Shown here: one piece after another, positions 54,284 to 64,000 of the stretch
How the letters are laid out: the number at the start of each line of letters is the position of its first letter
How positions within the stretch are numbered: position 1 is the first letter of the stretch
Source: Alphaproteobacteria bacterium
Lineage (GTDB): Bacteria; Pseudomonadota; Alphaproteobacteria; Rhodobacterales; Rhodobacteraceae
Reading direction: 5' to 3'
DNA length: 64,000 nucleotides
Assembly (NCBI GenBank): GCA_030427145.1
Contig: JAUHWT010000020.1
Location: 32,174-96,173, forward strand
The notes under the pieces: model-generated
The model's input: the letters and a program-made list of their open reading frames with translations, nothing else
The model's database searches: none
What the model was told of the DNA's origin: nothing
Made by a program: the position numbers and the translations under genes

Positions 54284-54912
54284 ACGGTCCTGAGATTTGG
54301 GAGCAGATCAACGTCAAACTCATCGCCATCCTGCGCGGTATCACGCCTGACGAGACGCCTGGGATCGTCACCGAACTGCTCGACTGCGGGTTCCGTGCGA
54401 TTGAAATCCCCTTGAATTCGCCCGATCCGTTAAACTCGATCGCGCAGGCGGTTGATATTGCCAAGGGCTACGGGGCCTGCCTCATCGGTGCCGGAACGGT
54501 TTTAACCAGCGAAGATGTGGCAAGGGTCAGGGATGCCGGCGGCAACCTGATCGTCTCGCCGGACATCAACCCGGAGGTCGTCTCAGCCACTGTGGCAGCG
54601 AAGATGGCGAGCTTCCCCGGGGTGTTCACTGCAACCGAAGCACACCATGCCATCCGCCTTGGAGCGACTGGACTGAAGTTTTTCCCGGCATCTCTGATTG
54701 GTCCGGAGGGAATCAATGCCATTCGCGCGACGCTGCCAGGTTCCACGCGGATATGCGCGGTTGGCGGTGTTGGACCAAAACAGTTTGGCGCTTACCGTTC
54801 TGCGGGCGTGACGGGCTTCGGGCTGGGCGGCAACCTGTACAAACCTGGCGCGTCTGCCGCCGAAGTCGGTGAAGCGGCGCGCAGTGCGGTCAAGGTCTTC
54901 CGGGACGGATAG
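54280..54912 (+). CDS. dgoA: 2-dehydro-3-deoxy-6-phosphogalactonate aldolase
   Basis: A 210-residue class I aldolase of the KDPG/KDPGal family, making pyruvate and glyceraldehyde 3-phosphate. VKLIAILRGITPDE, the catalytic glutamate in IEIPLNSPDPL (the IPLNSP form is typical of the galacto enzyme) and the Schiff-base lysine in GLKFFPASL are present. It ends the operon; the stop codon lies in the terminator stem. Confidence 0.93.
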   Translation: MNGPEIWEQINVKLIAILRGITPDETPGIVTELLDCGFRAIEIPLNSPDPLNSIAQAVDIAKGYGACLIGAGTVLTSEDVARVRDAGGNLIVSPDINPEVVSATVAAKMASFPGVFTATEAHHAIRLGATGLKFFPASLIGPEGINAIRATLPGSTRICAVGGVGPKQFGAYRSAGVTGFGLGGNLYKPGASAAEVGEAARSAVKVFRDG

Positions 54913-54937
54913 GGCAATCCCATCCGTCCCGGATTTT
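54901..54937 (+). terminator. Terminator overlapping the end of dgoA
   Basis: A perfect 10-bp stem, CGGGACGGAT (54901-54910) with ATCCGTCCCG (54922-54931), is followed by GATTTT. The first arm includes the last dgoA codons and the T of its stop. nrdF ends 20 bases further on the opposite strand. Confidence 0.8.
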
Positions 54938-54956
54938 CATGTCATTGGCGTTTGCC

Positions 54957-58119
<3,163 letters not shown>

Positions 58120-58235
58120 TGTTCCGGAGTTCCTCTGTCAGGTGAACGACCCCGGCAGGAAGGCGGTGCCGGTCGTCAGTGGTGGGTCTGTGTCTGGAGT
58201 GGGCGACGGTAGGTGTTTTCATCATCGTGTTGGTG

Positions 58236-58646
58236 TCAGGCGGCGGTTTGAAACGGGGCGAAGGCTTTCAGTCCGGACCGGACGACGGCGACGTCGTTTC
58301 CGGTGCCCGCCAGTTCAAACCGGTGAAGCAGAGGCACCGAACATTTTTGGGAGATGACCCGCCCGGCCAGGGCAAACGTTGCGCCAAAATTGCGGTTGCC
58401 ACCCGCAATCACCCCGCGCAGCAGGCCGCGGCGCAGGGGATCGTTGAGAAAACGGATCACCTGTTTTGGTACCGCGCCGCGCCCCTCGCCATCGGCATAG
58501 GTCGGGCAGACCAGGACATAGGGCGCGTCGGGTTCGGGCATCGTGTCCTTCGGGCTGACGGGAATGCGGGCCGCAGACATGCCAAGGGCAGAGACGAAAC
58601 GCGCCGTATTGCCCGAGCCGGAGGAGAAGAACACGAGACGCGCCAT
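58236..58646 (-). CDS. nrdI: Flavodoxin-like NrdI
   Basis: A 136-residue flavoprotein supplying oxidant for the NrdF manganese centre. The FMN loop [12 protein letters not shown] starts the protein, and the second loop is [13 protein letters not shown]. It lies four bases after nrdH. The 116 bases to nrdE hold no further gene. Confidence 0.95.
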   Translation of the reverse strand: MARLVFFSSGSGNTARFVSALGMSAARIPVSPKDTMPEPDAPYVLVCPTYADGEGRGAVPKQVIRFLNDPLRRGLLRGVIAGGNRNFGATFALAGRVISQKCSVPLLHRFELAGTGNDVAVVRSGLKAFAPFQTAA

Positions 58647-58650
58647 TGTG

Positions 58651-58872
58651 TCAGGCCAGGCCGGCGATCAGGTCGGGACGGAAACCGGCCCAGTGCGATT
58701 CTCCGGCGATGACAACCGGAGCCTGGCGGTAGCCCAGTTCGGTGACGCGCGTCATGGCATCGGCATCGCCGGTGAGGTCCACGACCTCAAAGCTCAGGCC
58801 GCTTGCCTCAAGGGCGCGGGTGGTCGCCGTGCACTGTACGCAGGCCGGTTTGGAATAAACTGTGATTGTCAT
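58651..58872 (-). CDS. nrdH: Glutaredoxin-like protein NrdH
   Basis: A 73-residue thiol carrier for NrdE with the redox motif [14 protein letters not shown] (CVQC) and the C-terminal [11 protein letters not shown] typical of NrdH. It is the first gene of the operon. A small hairpin (58889-58904) lies just in front of its AGGAAAAGG ribosome site and could mask it. Confidence 0.96.
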   Translation of the reverse strand: MTITVYSKPACVQCTATTRALEASGLSFEVVDLTGDADAMTRVTELGYRQAPVVIAGESHWAGFRPDLIAGLA

Positions 58873-58991
58873 TGCTCTGTGCCTTTTCCTGTCCTTCGGA
58901 CCAGGGACACCGCGTCGCCGGATGATCCATCCATCCGTCCCGCGTGTGCGCGCCCCAGGGCCCTCCGCCGTCGGTCGTCATCATTTGCGCC

Positions 58992-59160
58992 CTGGCAGGT
59001 TTCCTGGCTCACGGCTCGCCGCCTGGCTGGCCTTCCCGGGGTGGAACCGGTGGCGTTTCAGCCCTGCTTGCCGTCTACAGTTGCGGGGGCAGCACCGGAT
59101 TTGACCCAAAGACCGCACCGGTTTCCCTCTTAGCCCCCGACGCGAGTCGGGAGCACCAAA
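58992..59160 (-). ncRNA. Cobalamin riboswitch controlling nrdHIEF
   Basis: On the minus strand the order is typical: TTTGGTGCTCCC at the 5' side, GAGGGAAACCGGTG, then the B12 box GCTGCCCCCGCAACTGT (near 59076-59093), CCACCGGTTCC, GGGAAGGC and the closing GAGCCAGGAAACCTGCC. It ends about 120 bases before nrdH. The riboswitch usually represses when adenosylcobalamin is present, so this B12-independent reductase would be shut off when B12 is enough. Confidence 0.92.
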
Positions 59161-59193
59161 GCATCTGCATATTGGGGTTTGGTGCGGGTGTGT

Positions 59194-59209
59194 GTCAATA
59201 TATGGATTT
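59194..59209 (-). promoter_or_regulatory. Possible single NrdR box
   Basis: On the minus strand the core CCATATATTG fits CWATATATWG of NrdR boxes in 9 of 10 bases; the flanks fit less well. It is upstream of the riboswitch, in the expected promoter zone. Two boxes about 31 bases apart are usual, and I do not see a good second one. Confidence 0.35.
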
Positions 59210-59375
59210 GAGTTTCTTTAAAATTGAACGCATTTTAATTGCACACGTATAGCGTGCATAGCCGAAACTCATGATTTGGAGGAGCTGCCTCTCTGAAGGG
59301 ATTCCCGGAACAGGTCAATTGGATATTGCCCCCGAACCTCTCCGAAACTGTCGGGGAGGGTTGCGGCCATATCTT

Positions 59376-59393
59376 GATATGATATAACATTAC
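59376..59393. promoter_or_regulatory. Possible Zur-type box in the 59210-59625 gap
   Basis: GATATGATATAACATTAC is an imperfect palindrome with 12 of 18 symmetrical bases, and resembles the G-N2-ATGTTATA type of zinc-uptake regulator sites. It is 233 bases ahead of the small ORF. The rest of this gap holds a GGAGCCG/CGGCTCC inverted repeat (near 59402 and 59442) and no gene I can support. Confidence 0.35.
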
Positions 59394-59625
59394 ACCAGTT
59401 TGGAGCCGCTGGCCGGAAAGGGTCGCTGAACCCCTCGCGCCGTCGGCTCCTCCAACGCTGCCGGATCGCGTGAAGCGCGTCGCGTGGACCACTCGCTGAG
59501 GGAAAAAGGATAGTTGTGAGGCGCTGACGTAACGGCTGATCAGGTCCCTTTACCTGACGCATCCCCTGAAACCAAAACCCCATTGACCCGGTCGCCGCCG
59601 CTTCCGGGAACGAAGGAATTTTTCC

Positions 59626-59751
59626 ATGTTCATCCACAACGGACGGTTTGTGCAGGCGGGAAGCCGTCGCCGGACGGCACCCGTCGGAAACTCGAATCTG
59701 GCGCAGAGCCCGGCATCCAACGGCGCGCCGAACCAAAAGGTGTGCCCATGA
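59626..59751 (+). CDS. Small ORF (41 residues) coupled to the DUF1826 gene
   Basis: The frame MFIHNGRFVQAGSRRRTAPV ends in QKVCP, with its TGA overlapping the ATG of the next gene. GAAGGA lies eight bases before its ATG. Position and coupling favour a real leader gene or small protein; it could also be the remnant of a longer gene. No function is recognised. Confidence 0.45.
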   Translation: MFIHNGRFVQAGSRRRTAPVGNSNLAQSPASNGAPNQKVCP

Positions 59752-60362
59752 CCACCGTTCTGCCCGCGATAGCGACAGCAATGAACAGCAGTGACGATCC
59801 AAATGTCCTGCGAACCCTGGGTATGAAAGGCGTCTCCCTGGCACTGTGGGACCGCGCCCTCCCGGATGATCTCGCACATACGCTGGACAGCCTGCCGCCC
59901 GAGAATTTGCCGGTAATGCGTCGCAGGCTGGCGGTGTCACAGGTTCGTCGCGCGGTTCTTGAGGCATGTGAGGATGCGGGCGCGAACGAAATTGCCACTG
60001 ATCTCGCTACTGAGATCCGTGAACTTGCCTCCCATGCCATGGCCGTTTTTGCGTCCCCCATGTTAGAGATCCGCATTCAGGTCACCGAGGGCCAACCCTG
60101 TCCGAAATGGCATGTGGACGCCGTGCAGGGCCGGCTGCTTTGCACGTTGCGCGGACCAGGTACGGAATACGGGCCGCTTCAGCCCTCCGGCGAGCCGGAG
60201 ACGGTTCATCGCATGACACGCGGGCAGGTCGGGGTTTTCCGCGGGGCGCTGTGGCCCGGACGTGAACTGGCAGCGATCTTTCACCGCTCCCCACCGAAGG
60301 ACGTCGGCGGCACCCGGCTGCTGGTCGTTATTGATCCGGTGGACCACGCGGGGACGGCCTGA
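59748..60362 (+). CDS. DUF1826 family protein
   Basis: A 204-residue protein. MKGVSLALWDRALPDDLAHT, CPKWHVDAVQGRLLCTLRGP and GRELAAIFHRSPP are what I recall of DUF1826, which often occurs with metal-homeostasis (zinc, CobW-type) genes. The H-x-D...H residues look like a possible metal site in a cupin/dioxygenase-like fold, but this is inference. The stop overlaps the next start (TGATG). Confidence 0.7.
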   Translation: MTTVLPAIATAMNSSDDPNVLRTLGMKGVSLALWDRALPDDLAHTLDSLPPENLPVMRRRLAVSQVRRAVLEACEDAGANEIATDLATEIRELASHAMAVFASPMLEIRIQVTEGQPCPKWHVDAVQGRLLCTLRGPGTEYGPLQPSGEPETVHRMTRGQVGVFRGALWPGRELAAIFHRSPPKDVGGTRLLVVIDPVDHAGTA

Positions 60363-60643
60363 TGGCGCGCAAAACCAACCTTGGCGAAACAAGTGCGCCG
60401 CGTTGCAGGCGGTCAGGGGATCCCATGCGGACCTACGACGCCCTGCCGCCGCCACTCCGCGGCTGGCTCGCCCAGGCCGCTCTGCCCTGGTCCCCGGCGA
60501 GCTGCCGCAGGATCTGGCAACGGGAACGCGCGAGAGGGGAGAGCGTCGAGGCCATTCTGGCCAAACTCGACCACGCACAGGCAACCACACTCGCCCGCGA
60601 GACCGCGAAGCGCTCCGGGAACCGCCCGGATCACGACTCTTGA
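60362..60643 (+). CDS. DUF6525 family protein
   Basis: A 93-residue basic protein with DPMRTYDALPPPLRGWLAQA and LPWSPASCRRIWQRERARG, a conserved block in Rhodobacterales small proteins. The function is unknown. It is coupled to the DUF1826 gene and is followed after seven bases by the ABC binding-protein gene. Confidence 0.65.
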   Translation: MARKTNLGETSAPRCRRSGDPMRTYDALPPPLRGWLAQAALPWSPASCRRIWQRERARGESVEAILAKLDHAQATTLARETAKRSGNRPDHDS

Positions 60644-60650
60644 ATACAGG

Positions 60651-62165
60651 ATGAACACGATGATCGGAACACTTCTCGCCATGACCGCCGCACTGGCGCT
60701 GTCGACGGTGTCCTTACAGGCCCAGGCGGATGACAGGCTCGACGTGGCCGCGCAGTTCGAGATCCAGGGGCCGGAACCCTCCACCTCCGGGTACATCTTC
60801 ACCAGGATGGGTGTGTCTGAGACCCTGGTCAACGCGGGTATGGACGGGCAACTCACCCCCGGTCTTGCCACGGCCTGGTCGGTTTCCGATGACGGCCTGA
60901 CATGGTCCTTTGATCTGCGCGATGAAGTGCAGTTCCATAACGGCACCCCAATGACGGCGGATACCGTCGTCAATGCGCTTGAGATCGCCAGAAGCAAACC
61001 CGGTCCGTTCGGGACACTGCCGGTGACCGGCATCACCGCTGGCGACGGAACGGTGGAAATCGCGCTTTCCGAGCCCTTTGCCGCCTTGCCCGCCTACCTC
61101 GCGGAGTTCCGGTCCCAGATCCTCGCACCGGCATCCTACGGACCCGATGGTGCCGGGTTTGAGATCATTGGCACCGGTCCTTACCGGATCACGGCCATGG
61201 AGCCGCCCCTGAGCCTCGATGCCACGGCTTTTGAGGACTACTGGGGTGAGGCCCCAAAGATCTCCGATGTCAGCTATTCCGGTGTCAGCCGCGTGGAGAC
61301 CCGCGCGCTGATGGCGGAATCGGGCGATGCCGACTTCGTGTTCGGGCTCGATCCTGCGAGCGTATCGCGCCTCGGCATGCTGGATGACGTCGAGGTTCTG
61401 TCCGTTGCCATTCCCCGCACGCTCCTGATCAAGGTCAACGCGGGCCATCCCTACCTTGCCGACCCGCAGGCGCGCCAGGCCCTCAGCCTCGCCATCGACC
61501 GTGAGGGCATTGCGAAAGCCGTGCTGCGGTACCCTGAAGGCGCGGATCAGTTGTTCCCACCCTCTGTCGCCGGCTGGCACAGCGATGAGCTGGAGCCGCT
61601 TGCCTATGACGTGGCCGCGGCACAGGAAATCCTCGATAGGCTTGGCTGGGTCGTCGGGTCTGACGGCATCCGTACCCGGGACGGGGAACGGTTTACGGTG
61701 ACCCTGACGACCTATCCCGACCGTCCGGAGCTCCCGCTGGTGGCTGCGGTTCTTGAGCAGCAGTTCCGGGCCATCGGGGTCGAGATGATCATCAACGTGA
61801 CCAATTCCTCGGAAATTCCCTCGGGTCATCAGGACGGCTCGCTCGATCTCGGCCTGATTGCGCGCAACTTCTCACTGATCCCTGATCCCATCGGGACGGT
61901 TCTGTCCGATTTTGTCGGCAATGGCGACTGGGGTGCCATGAACTGGCAGGACGACAAGTTCGCTGACCTGGTCCAGGGCATTGCACGGGGTGAGGGCGAT
62001 AATCTCGACCGGGAAAAGGCGAGTGCCATCCTTCAGAACGATCTGCCGGTTATCCCGATCGCCTGGTACCAGCAGACCCTCGCCGTGTCCGACAGCGTGA
62101 CCGGCGCGAAGATCGATCCCTTCGAGCGCAGCTTTGGCCTCCAGGAGATGAGATGGGCGGAATGA
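60651..62165 (+). CDS. Nickel/peptide-type ABC transporter binding protein (SBP family 5)
   Basis: A 504-residue periplasmic protein. The signal peptide is MNTMIGTLLAMTAALALSTV, cleaved near AQA|DD. Family blocks: ETLVNAGMDGQLTPGLATAW, GLTWSFDLRDEVQFHNGTP, IGTGPYRI and ARQALSLAIDREGIAKAVL. It resembles NikA/DppA. The substrate may be a metal chelate, in view of the possible Zur box and DUF1826, or a peptide. Its stop overlaps the next permease gene. Confidence 0.87.
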   Translation: MNTMIGTLLAMTAALALSTVSLQAQADDRLDVAAQFEIQGPEPSTSGYIFTRMGVSETLVNAGMDGQLTPGLATAWSVSDDGLTWSFDLRDEVQFHNGTPMTADTVVNALEIARSKPGPFGTLPVTGITAGDGTVEIALSEPFAALPAYLAEFRSQILAPASYGPDGAGFEIIGTGPYRITAMEPPLSLDATAFEDYWGEAPKISDVSYSGVSRVETRALMAESGDADFVFGLDPASVSRLGMLDDVEVLSVAIPRTLLIKVNAGHPYLADPQARQALSLAIDREGIAKAVLRYPEGADQLFPPSVAGWHSDELEPLAYDVAAAQEILDRLGWVVGSDGIRTRDGERFTVTLTTYPDRPELPLVAAVLEQQFRAIGVEMIINVTNSSEIPSGHQDGSLDLGLIARNFSLIPDPIGTVLSDFVGNGDWGAMNWQDDKFADLVQGIARGEGDNLDREKASAILQNDLPVIPIAWYQQTLAVSDSVTGAKIDPFERSFGLQEMRWAE

Positions 62166-63091
62166 ATGCACTGGCCTCCCGGCTGGTTCAGGCGGTCATG
62201 GTTGCGGTCCTGATCGGGACAGCAACATTTGCCATGATGCGCAGCCTGCCGGGGGACGCGGCCTGGCGGATCGCCGCGGGGCGGTATGGTTACGACAACG
62301 TCGATGCCGCTGCCGCCGATGCGGTGCGCGAGGAACTTGGCCTTGGCGGTCCGGCGTTGCCAGCGTTGATGCAGTGGCTGGGTGATTTGATGCGCCTTGA
62401 CTTCGGGAACTCCCTCGTCACCGGCCAGCCGGTGATTGAGGAAATCGCGCACCAGCTTGGGGCTTCCGCCGCTCTTGCCCTTTCAGCCGTGGTTTTGTCC
62501 CTCCTGATCGGACCTCCCCTTGGCATACTTGCGGGCCTTCGGGCCGGTGGCGCGCTGGACCGGGCGCTTCTGGTGGTGTCGACGGGACTGAAGGCCGTAC
62601 CACAGTTTCTGATGGCCCTTGTGCTGATCGTCGTCCTCGCCGTGCAACTTCGCTGGCTGCCCGCTGCGGGACATGGCGAGCTGCGGCATTTCATTTTGCC
62701 GAGCCTGACGCTTGCGCTGGGCCTCGCGGCAGTCAACGCCCGTATCGCACGGGGCGCGATGGCCCGCATTGCCGATATGCCGTTTTGGCGCTTTGCCCAG
62801 TGGAAGGGACTTTCAGAGCGGGAGACGCTGATGCGGCACGGGCTGCGCAACGTCTCGGTACCACTTATTACTTACCTGGGGCTCCAGTTCGTCACTTTGG
62901 TGGAAGGCGTGATCGTCGTCGAATCCGTGTTCGGCTGGCCAGGAATTGGGCATGCCCTTGTCCACGCGATCTTCTCACGGGATGTTCCGATGGTGCAGGG
63001 CACCGCTCTGGTTCTTGGGCTCGGCTTCGTACTGGTGAATGCAGTGATCGACCTTGCCGTTCGCCGCATCGACCCGAGGGTGGCGGCATGA
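62153..63091 (+). CDS. ABC transporter permease 1 (DppB/NikB type)
   Basis: A 312-residue permease with six helices: RSLPGDAAWRIAAGRYG is the periplasmic entry, and LSERETLMRHGLRNVSVPLI the EAA-like loop, then FGWPGIGHALVHAIFSRDVP. ATG 62153 has GGAG upstream; ATG 62162 is an alternative. It overlaps both neighbours (13 and 4 bases). Confidence 0.9.
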   Translation: MGGMNALASRLVQAVMVAVLIGTATFAMMRSLPGDAAWRIAAGRYGYDNVDAAAADAVREELGLGGPALPALMQWLGDLMRLDFGNSLVTGQPVIEEIAHQLGASAALALSAVVLSLLIGPPLGILAGLRAGGALDRALLVVSTGLKAVPQFLMALVLIVVLAVQLRWLPAAGHGELRHFILPSLTLALGLAAVNARIARGAMARIADMPFWRFAQWKGLSERETLMRHGLRNVSVPLITYLGLQFVTLVEGVIVVESVFGWPGIGHALVHAIFSRDVPMVQGTALVLGLGFVLVNAVIDLAVRRIDPRVAA

Positions 63092-63921
63092 GCATGATGG
63101 AGCTTTCCACCGCACGTGGGTCGTCCCGGTCGCCATCGCGCATGGTCAGCGGTGCTCTCGTGCTTCTGGTCGCCTGCTTTGCCGTTTTTGGCCCCGTTGT
63201 CGTGCCCGGTGATCCCTTTGCGCAGTCGCTGATCAACGCGCTTGGCAGGCCCGAGCCCGCTGCGCCTCTGGGCTACGATCACCTGGGGCGGTCCGTCTAC
63301 CACCGGCTTGCCCACGCGCTCCGGCTCTCGCCCCTGATCGCGTTGGCAGCCGTTGTGACGGCCGTCGCGGCCGGTTTGGCCCTTGGTACTTTGGCCGCCG
63401 CGCGGGGAGGCTGGATTGAACGCATTCTGGTGATGCTGGCGGACGCGCTGCTGGCCCTGCCTGGCCTTTTGCTGGTACTGATCGTTTTGGCCATGGTGCC
63501 GGGCACCGCGACCGGGTTCTGGATTGGCCTGTCTCTTGTTCTGTGGGTGGAGTTCTTTCGTCTGACCCGCGCCGCCTCCCGCGAAACCCGTGCCTCACCG
63601 GCCGTGCAGGCCTCCAGGCTGCTGGGATTTCGGGCACCCTACATTTTCCGCGTCCATGTCTGGCCGGAAATCGCGCCCATGATGCTGACCGCAGCCGCCT
63701 TTGGGGCCGCAACAGCGATAATGGCCATTGCCGCACTTGGCTTCGTCCATGTGGGCATGCGCGCGCCAACGCCGGAACTTGGCCTGATGATGGTCGAGCT
63801 GCTGCCGTACTGGCGGGAGGCACCGCTGGCGCTGCTCTCGCCGGTCCTTGCGACATTTGCCCTGCTGCTGGGCCTAGGCTCTGTACTCATAAACAGGATT
63901 CCCATCGGGCTTTGGGTGTGA
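63088..63921 (+). CDS. ABC transporter permease 2 (DppC/NikC type), tail replaced by IS sequence
   Basis: A 277-residue permease: PLGYDHLGRSVYHRLAHALR, then six helices, and the EAA loop SRLLGFRAPYIFRVHVWPEI. The family normally ends in a helix plus a polar tail (LLGDGLRD). Here the last 14 residues (GSVLINRIPIGLWV) follow a CTAG at 63874 and appear to be read out of the left end of an IS element, so the native C-terminus is lost. The helices are nearly complete, so activity may persist. The expected ATPase genes must lie beyond the IS, outside the window. Confidence 0.8.
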   Translation: MSMMELSTARGSSRSPSRMVSGALVLLVACFAVFGPVVVPGDPFAQSLINALGRPEPAAPLGYDHLGRSVYHRLAHALRLSPLIALAAVVTAVAAGLALGTLAAARGGWIERILVMLADALLALPGLLLVLIVLAMVPGTATGFWIGLSLVLWVEFFRLTRAASRETRASPAVQASRLLGFRAPYIFRVHVWPEIAPMMLTAAAFGAATAIMAIAALGFVHVGMRAPTPELGLMMVELLPYWREAPLALLSPVLATFALLLGLGSVLINRIPIGLWV

Positions 63922-64000
63922 TTCACTTCTTCAAAACGGAGGTTGGATCATGGCGCGGTTTGATTTGAGCGATGCGGAGTGGCGGATCATCGAACCGCTC
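63878..64000 (+). mobile_element. IS5-family insertion sequence, left end (partial, runs off window)
   Basis: From 63950 an ORF begins MARFDLSDAEWRIIEPL, the usual start of IS5-family (IS427-like) DDE transposases, and has GGAGG nearby. The left terminus is put just after CTAG (63874-63877), a known type of IS5 target, at GCTCTGTACTCATAAAC. The right end and target duplicate are outside the window, so the boundary is inferred. Confidence 0.7.

Noticed and set aside
37667..54956. tRNA-Thr as attachment site of a genomic island carrying the sulfatase locus
   Set aside because: No integrase is present and no copy of the tRNA 3' end is seen near 54.9 kb; composition does not change clearly at the borders.
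59241..59257. GCACACGTATAGCGTGC as a second NrdR box
   Set aside because: The arms are inverted but the core does not fit the NrdR consensus, and the distance to the first candidate is about 47 bases instead of about 31.
59269..59967. Minus-strand frames opposite the DUF1826 leader, including a 33-codon one at 59269-59370
   Set aside because: The short ORF near the Zur-like box reads plausibly (MAATLPDSFGEVRGQYP) but has no ribosome site and I cannot tie it to a family; the longer frame is a shadow of the DUF1826 gene.

Overview
The window is GC-rich chromosomal DNA from an alphaproteobacterium, most likely a marine member of the Rhodobacterales (Roseobacter/Rhodobacter type). Pointers are an FnrL-type oxygen regulator beside a ccoNOQP-ccoGHIS cbb3 oxidase cluster, the infA-maf-RNase E/G and hisD-UPF0262-DUF2948 neighbourhoods, YaeQ, DUF6525/DUF1826 proteins and an HWE-type LOV kinase. 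All assignments come from reading protein sequences and motifs; no database search was run.

Layout. 1-24 kb is mostly housekeeping: the 3' end of valS, two aminotransferases, an ABC exporter, YgfZ, an inositol phosphatase, paired small EF-hand and glycine-zipper proteins, YaeQ, HtpX, L28, MeaB, a DUF3108 protein, HrpB, glutamate dehydrogenase, a LOV histidine kinase, a TusA-like protein, CcdA, DHFR, an unusual membrane protein with a CXXCH motif, and a YceI-OmpA fusion. One AT-richer accessory gene, a membrane pentapeptide-repeat protein, lies at 1.9-3.6 kb. 24.1-32.9 kb is the cbb3 oxidase and its assembly genes plus fnrL, with FNR boxes in front of ccoN and fnrL. 33-37.7 kb holds RNase E/G, maf, infA, UPF0262, hisD, DUF2948, a small basic protein and tRNA-Thr(GGT).

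37.9-54.9 kb is the most interesting part: a sugar-sulfate catabolic locus. It encodes a formylglycine-generating enzyme, two sulfatases without export signals, two GntR regulators, a sugar ABC importer, an SDR sugar dehydrogenase, an SMP-30 lactonase, a mutarotase-like protein, an aldehyde dehydrogenase, an enolase-superfamily dehydratase or cycloisomerase, 2-keto-3-deoxygalactonate kinase and 2-keto-3-deoxy-6-phosphogalactonate aldolase. A 15-bp palindrome (AAACATAATATGTTT and variants) recurs in front of several of these units and ties them into one candidate regulon. The simplest reading is import of a sulfated galactose or anhydrogalactose (red-algal galactan type), desulfation in the cytoplasm, oxidation, and cleavage to pyruvate and glyceraldehyde 3-phosphate.

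55-59.2 kb is a class Ib ribonucleotide reductase operon (nrdHIEF) behind a cobalamin riboswitch. 59.3-64 kb carries a possible Zur-type box, a small coupled ORF, DUF1826, DUF6525 and a nickel/peptide-type ABC importer whose second permease appears to be cut at its 3' end by an IS5-like element that runs off the right edge.
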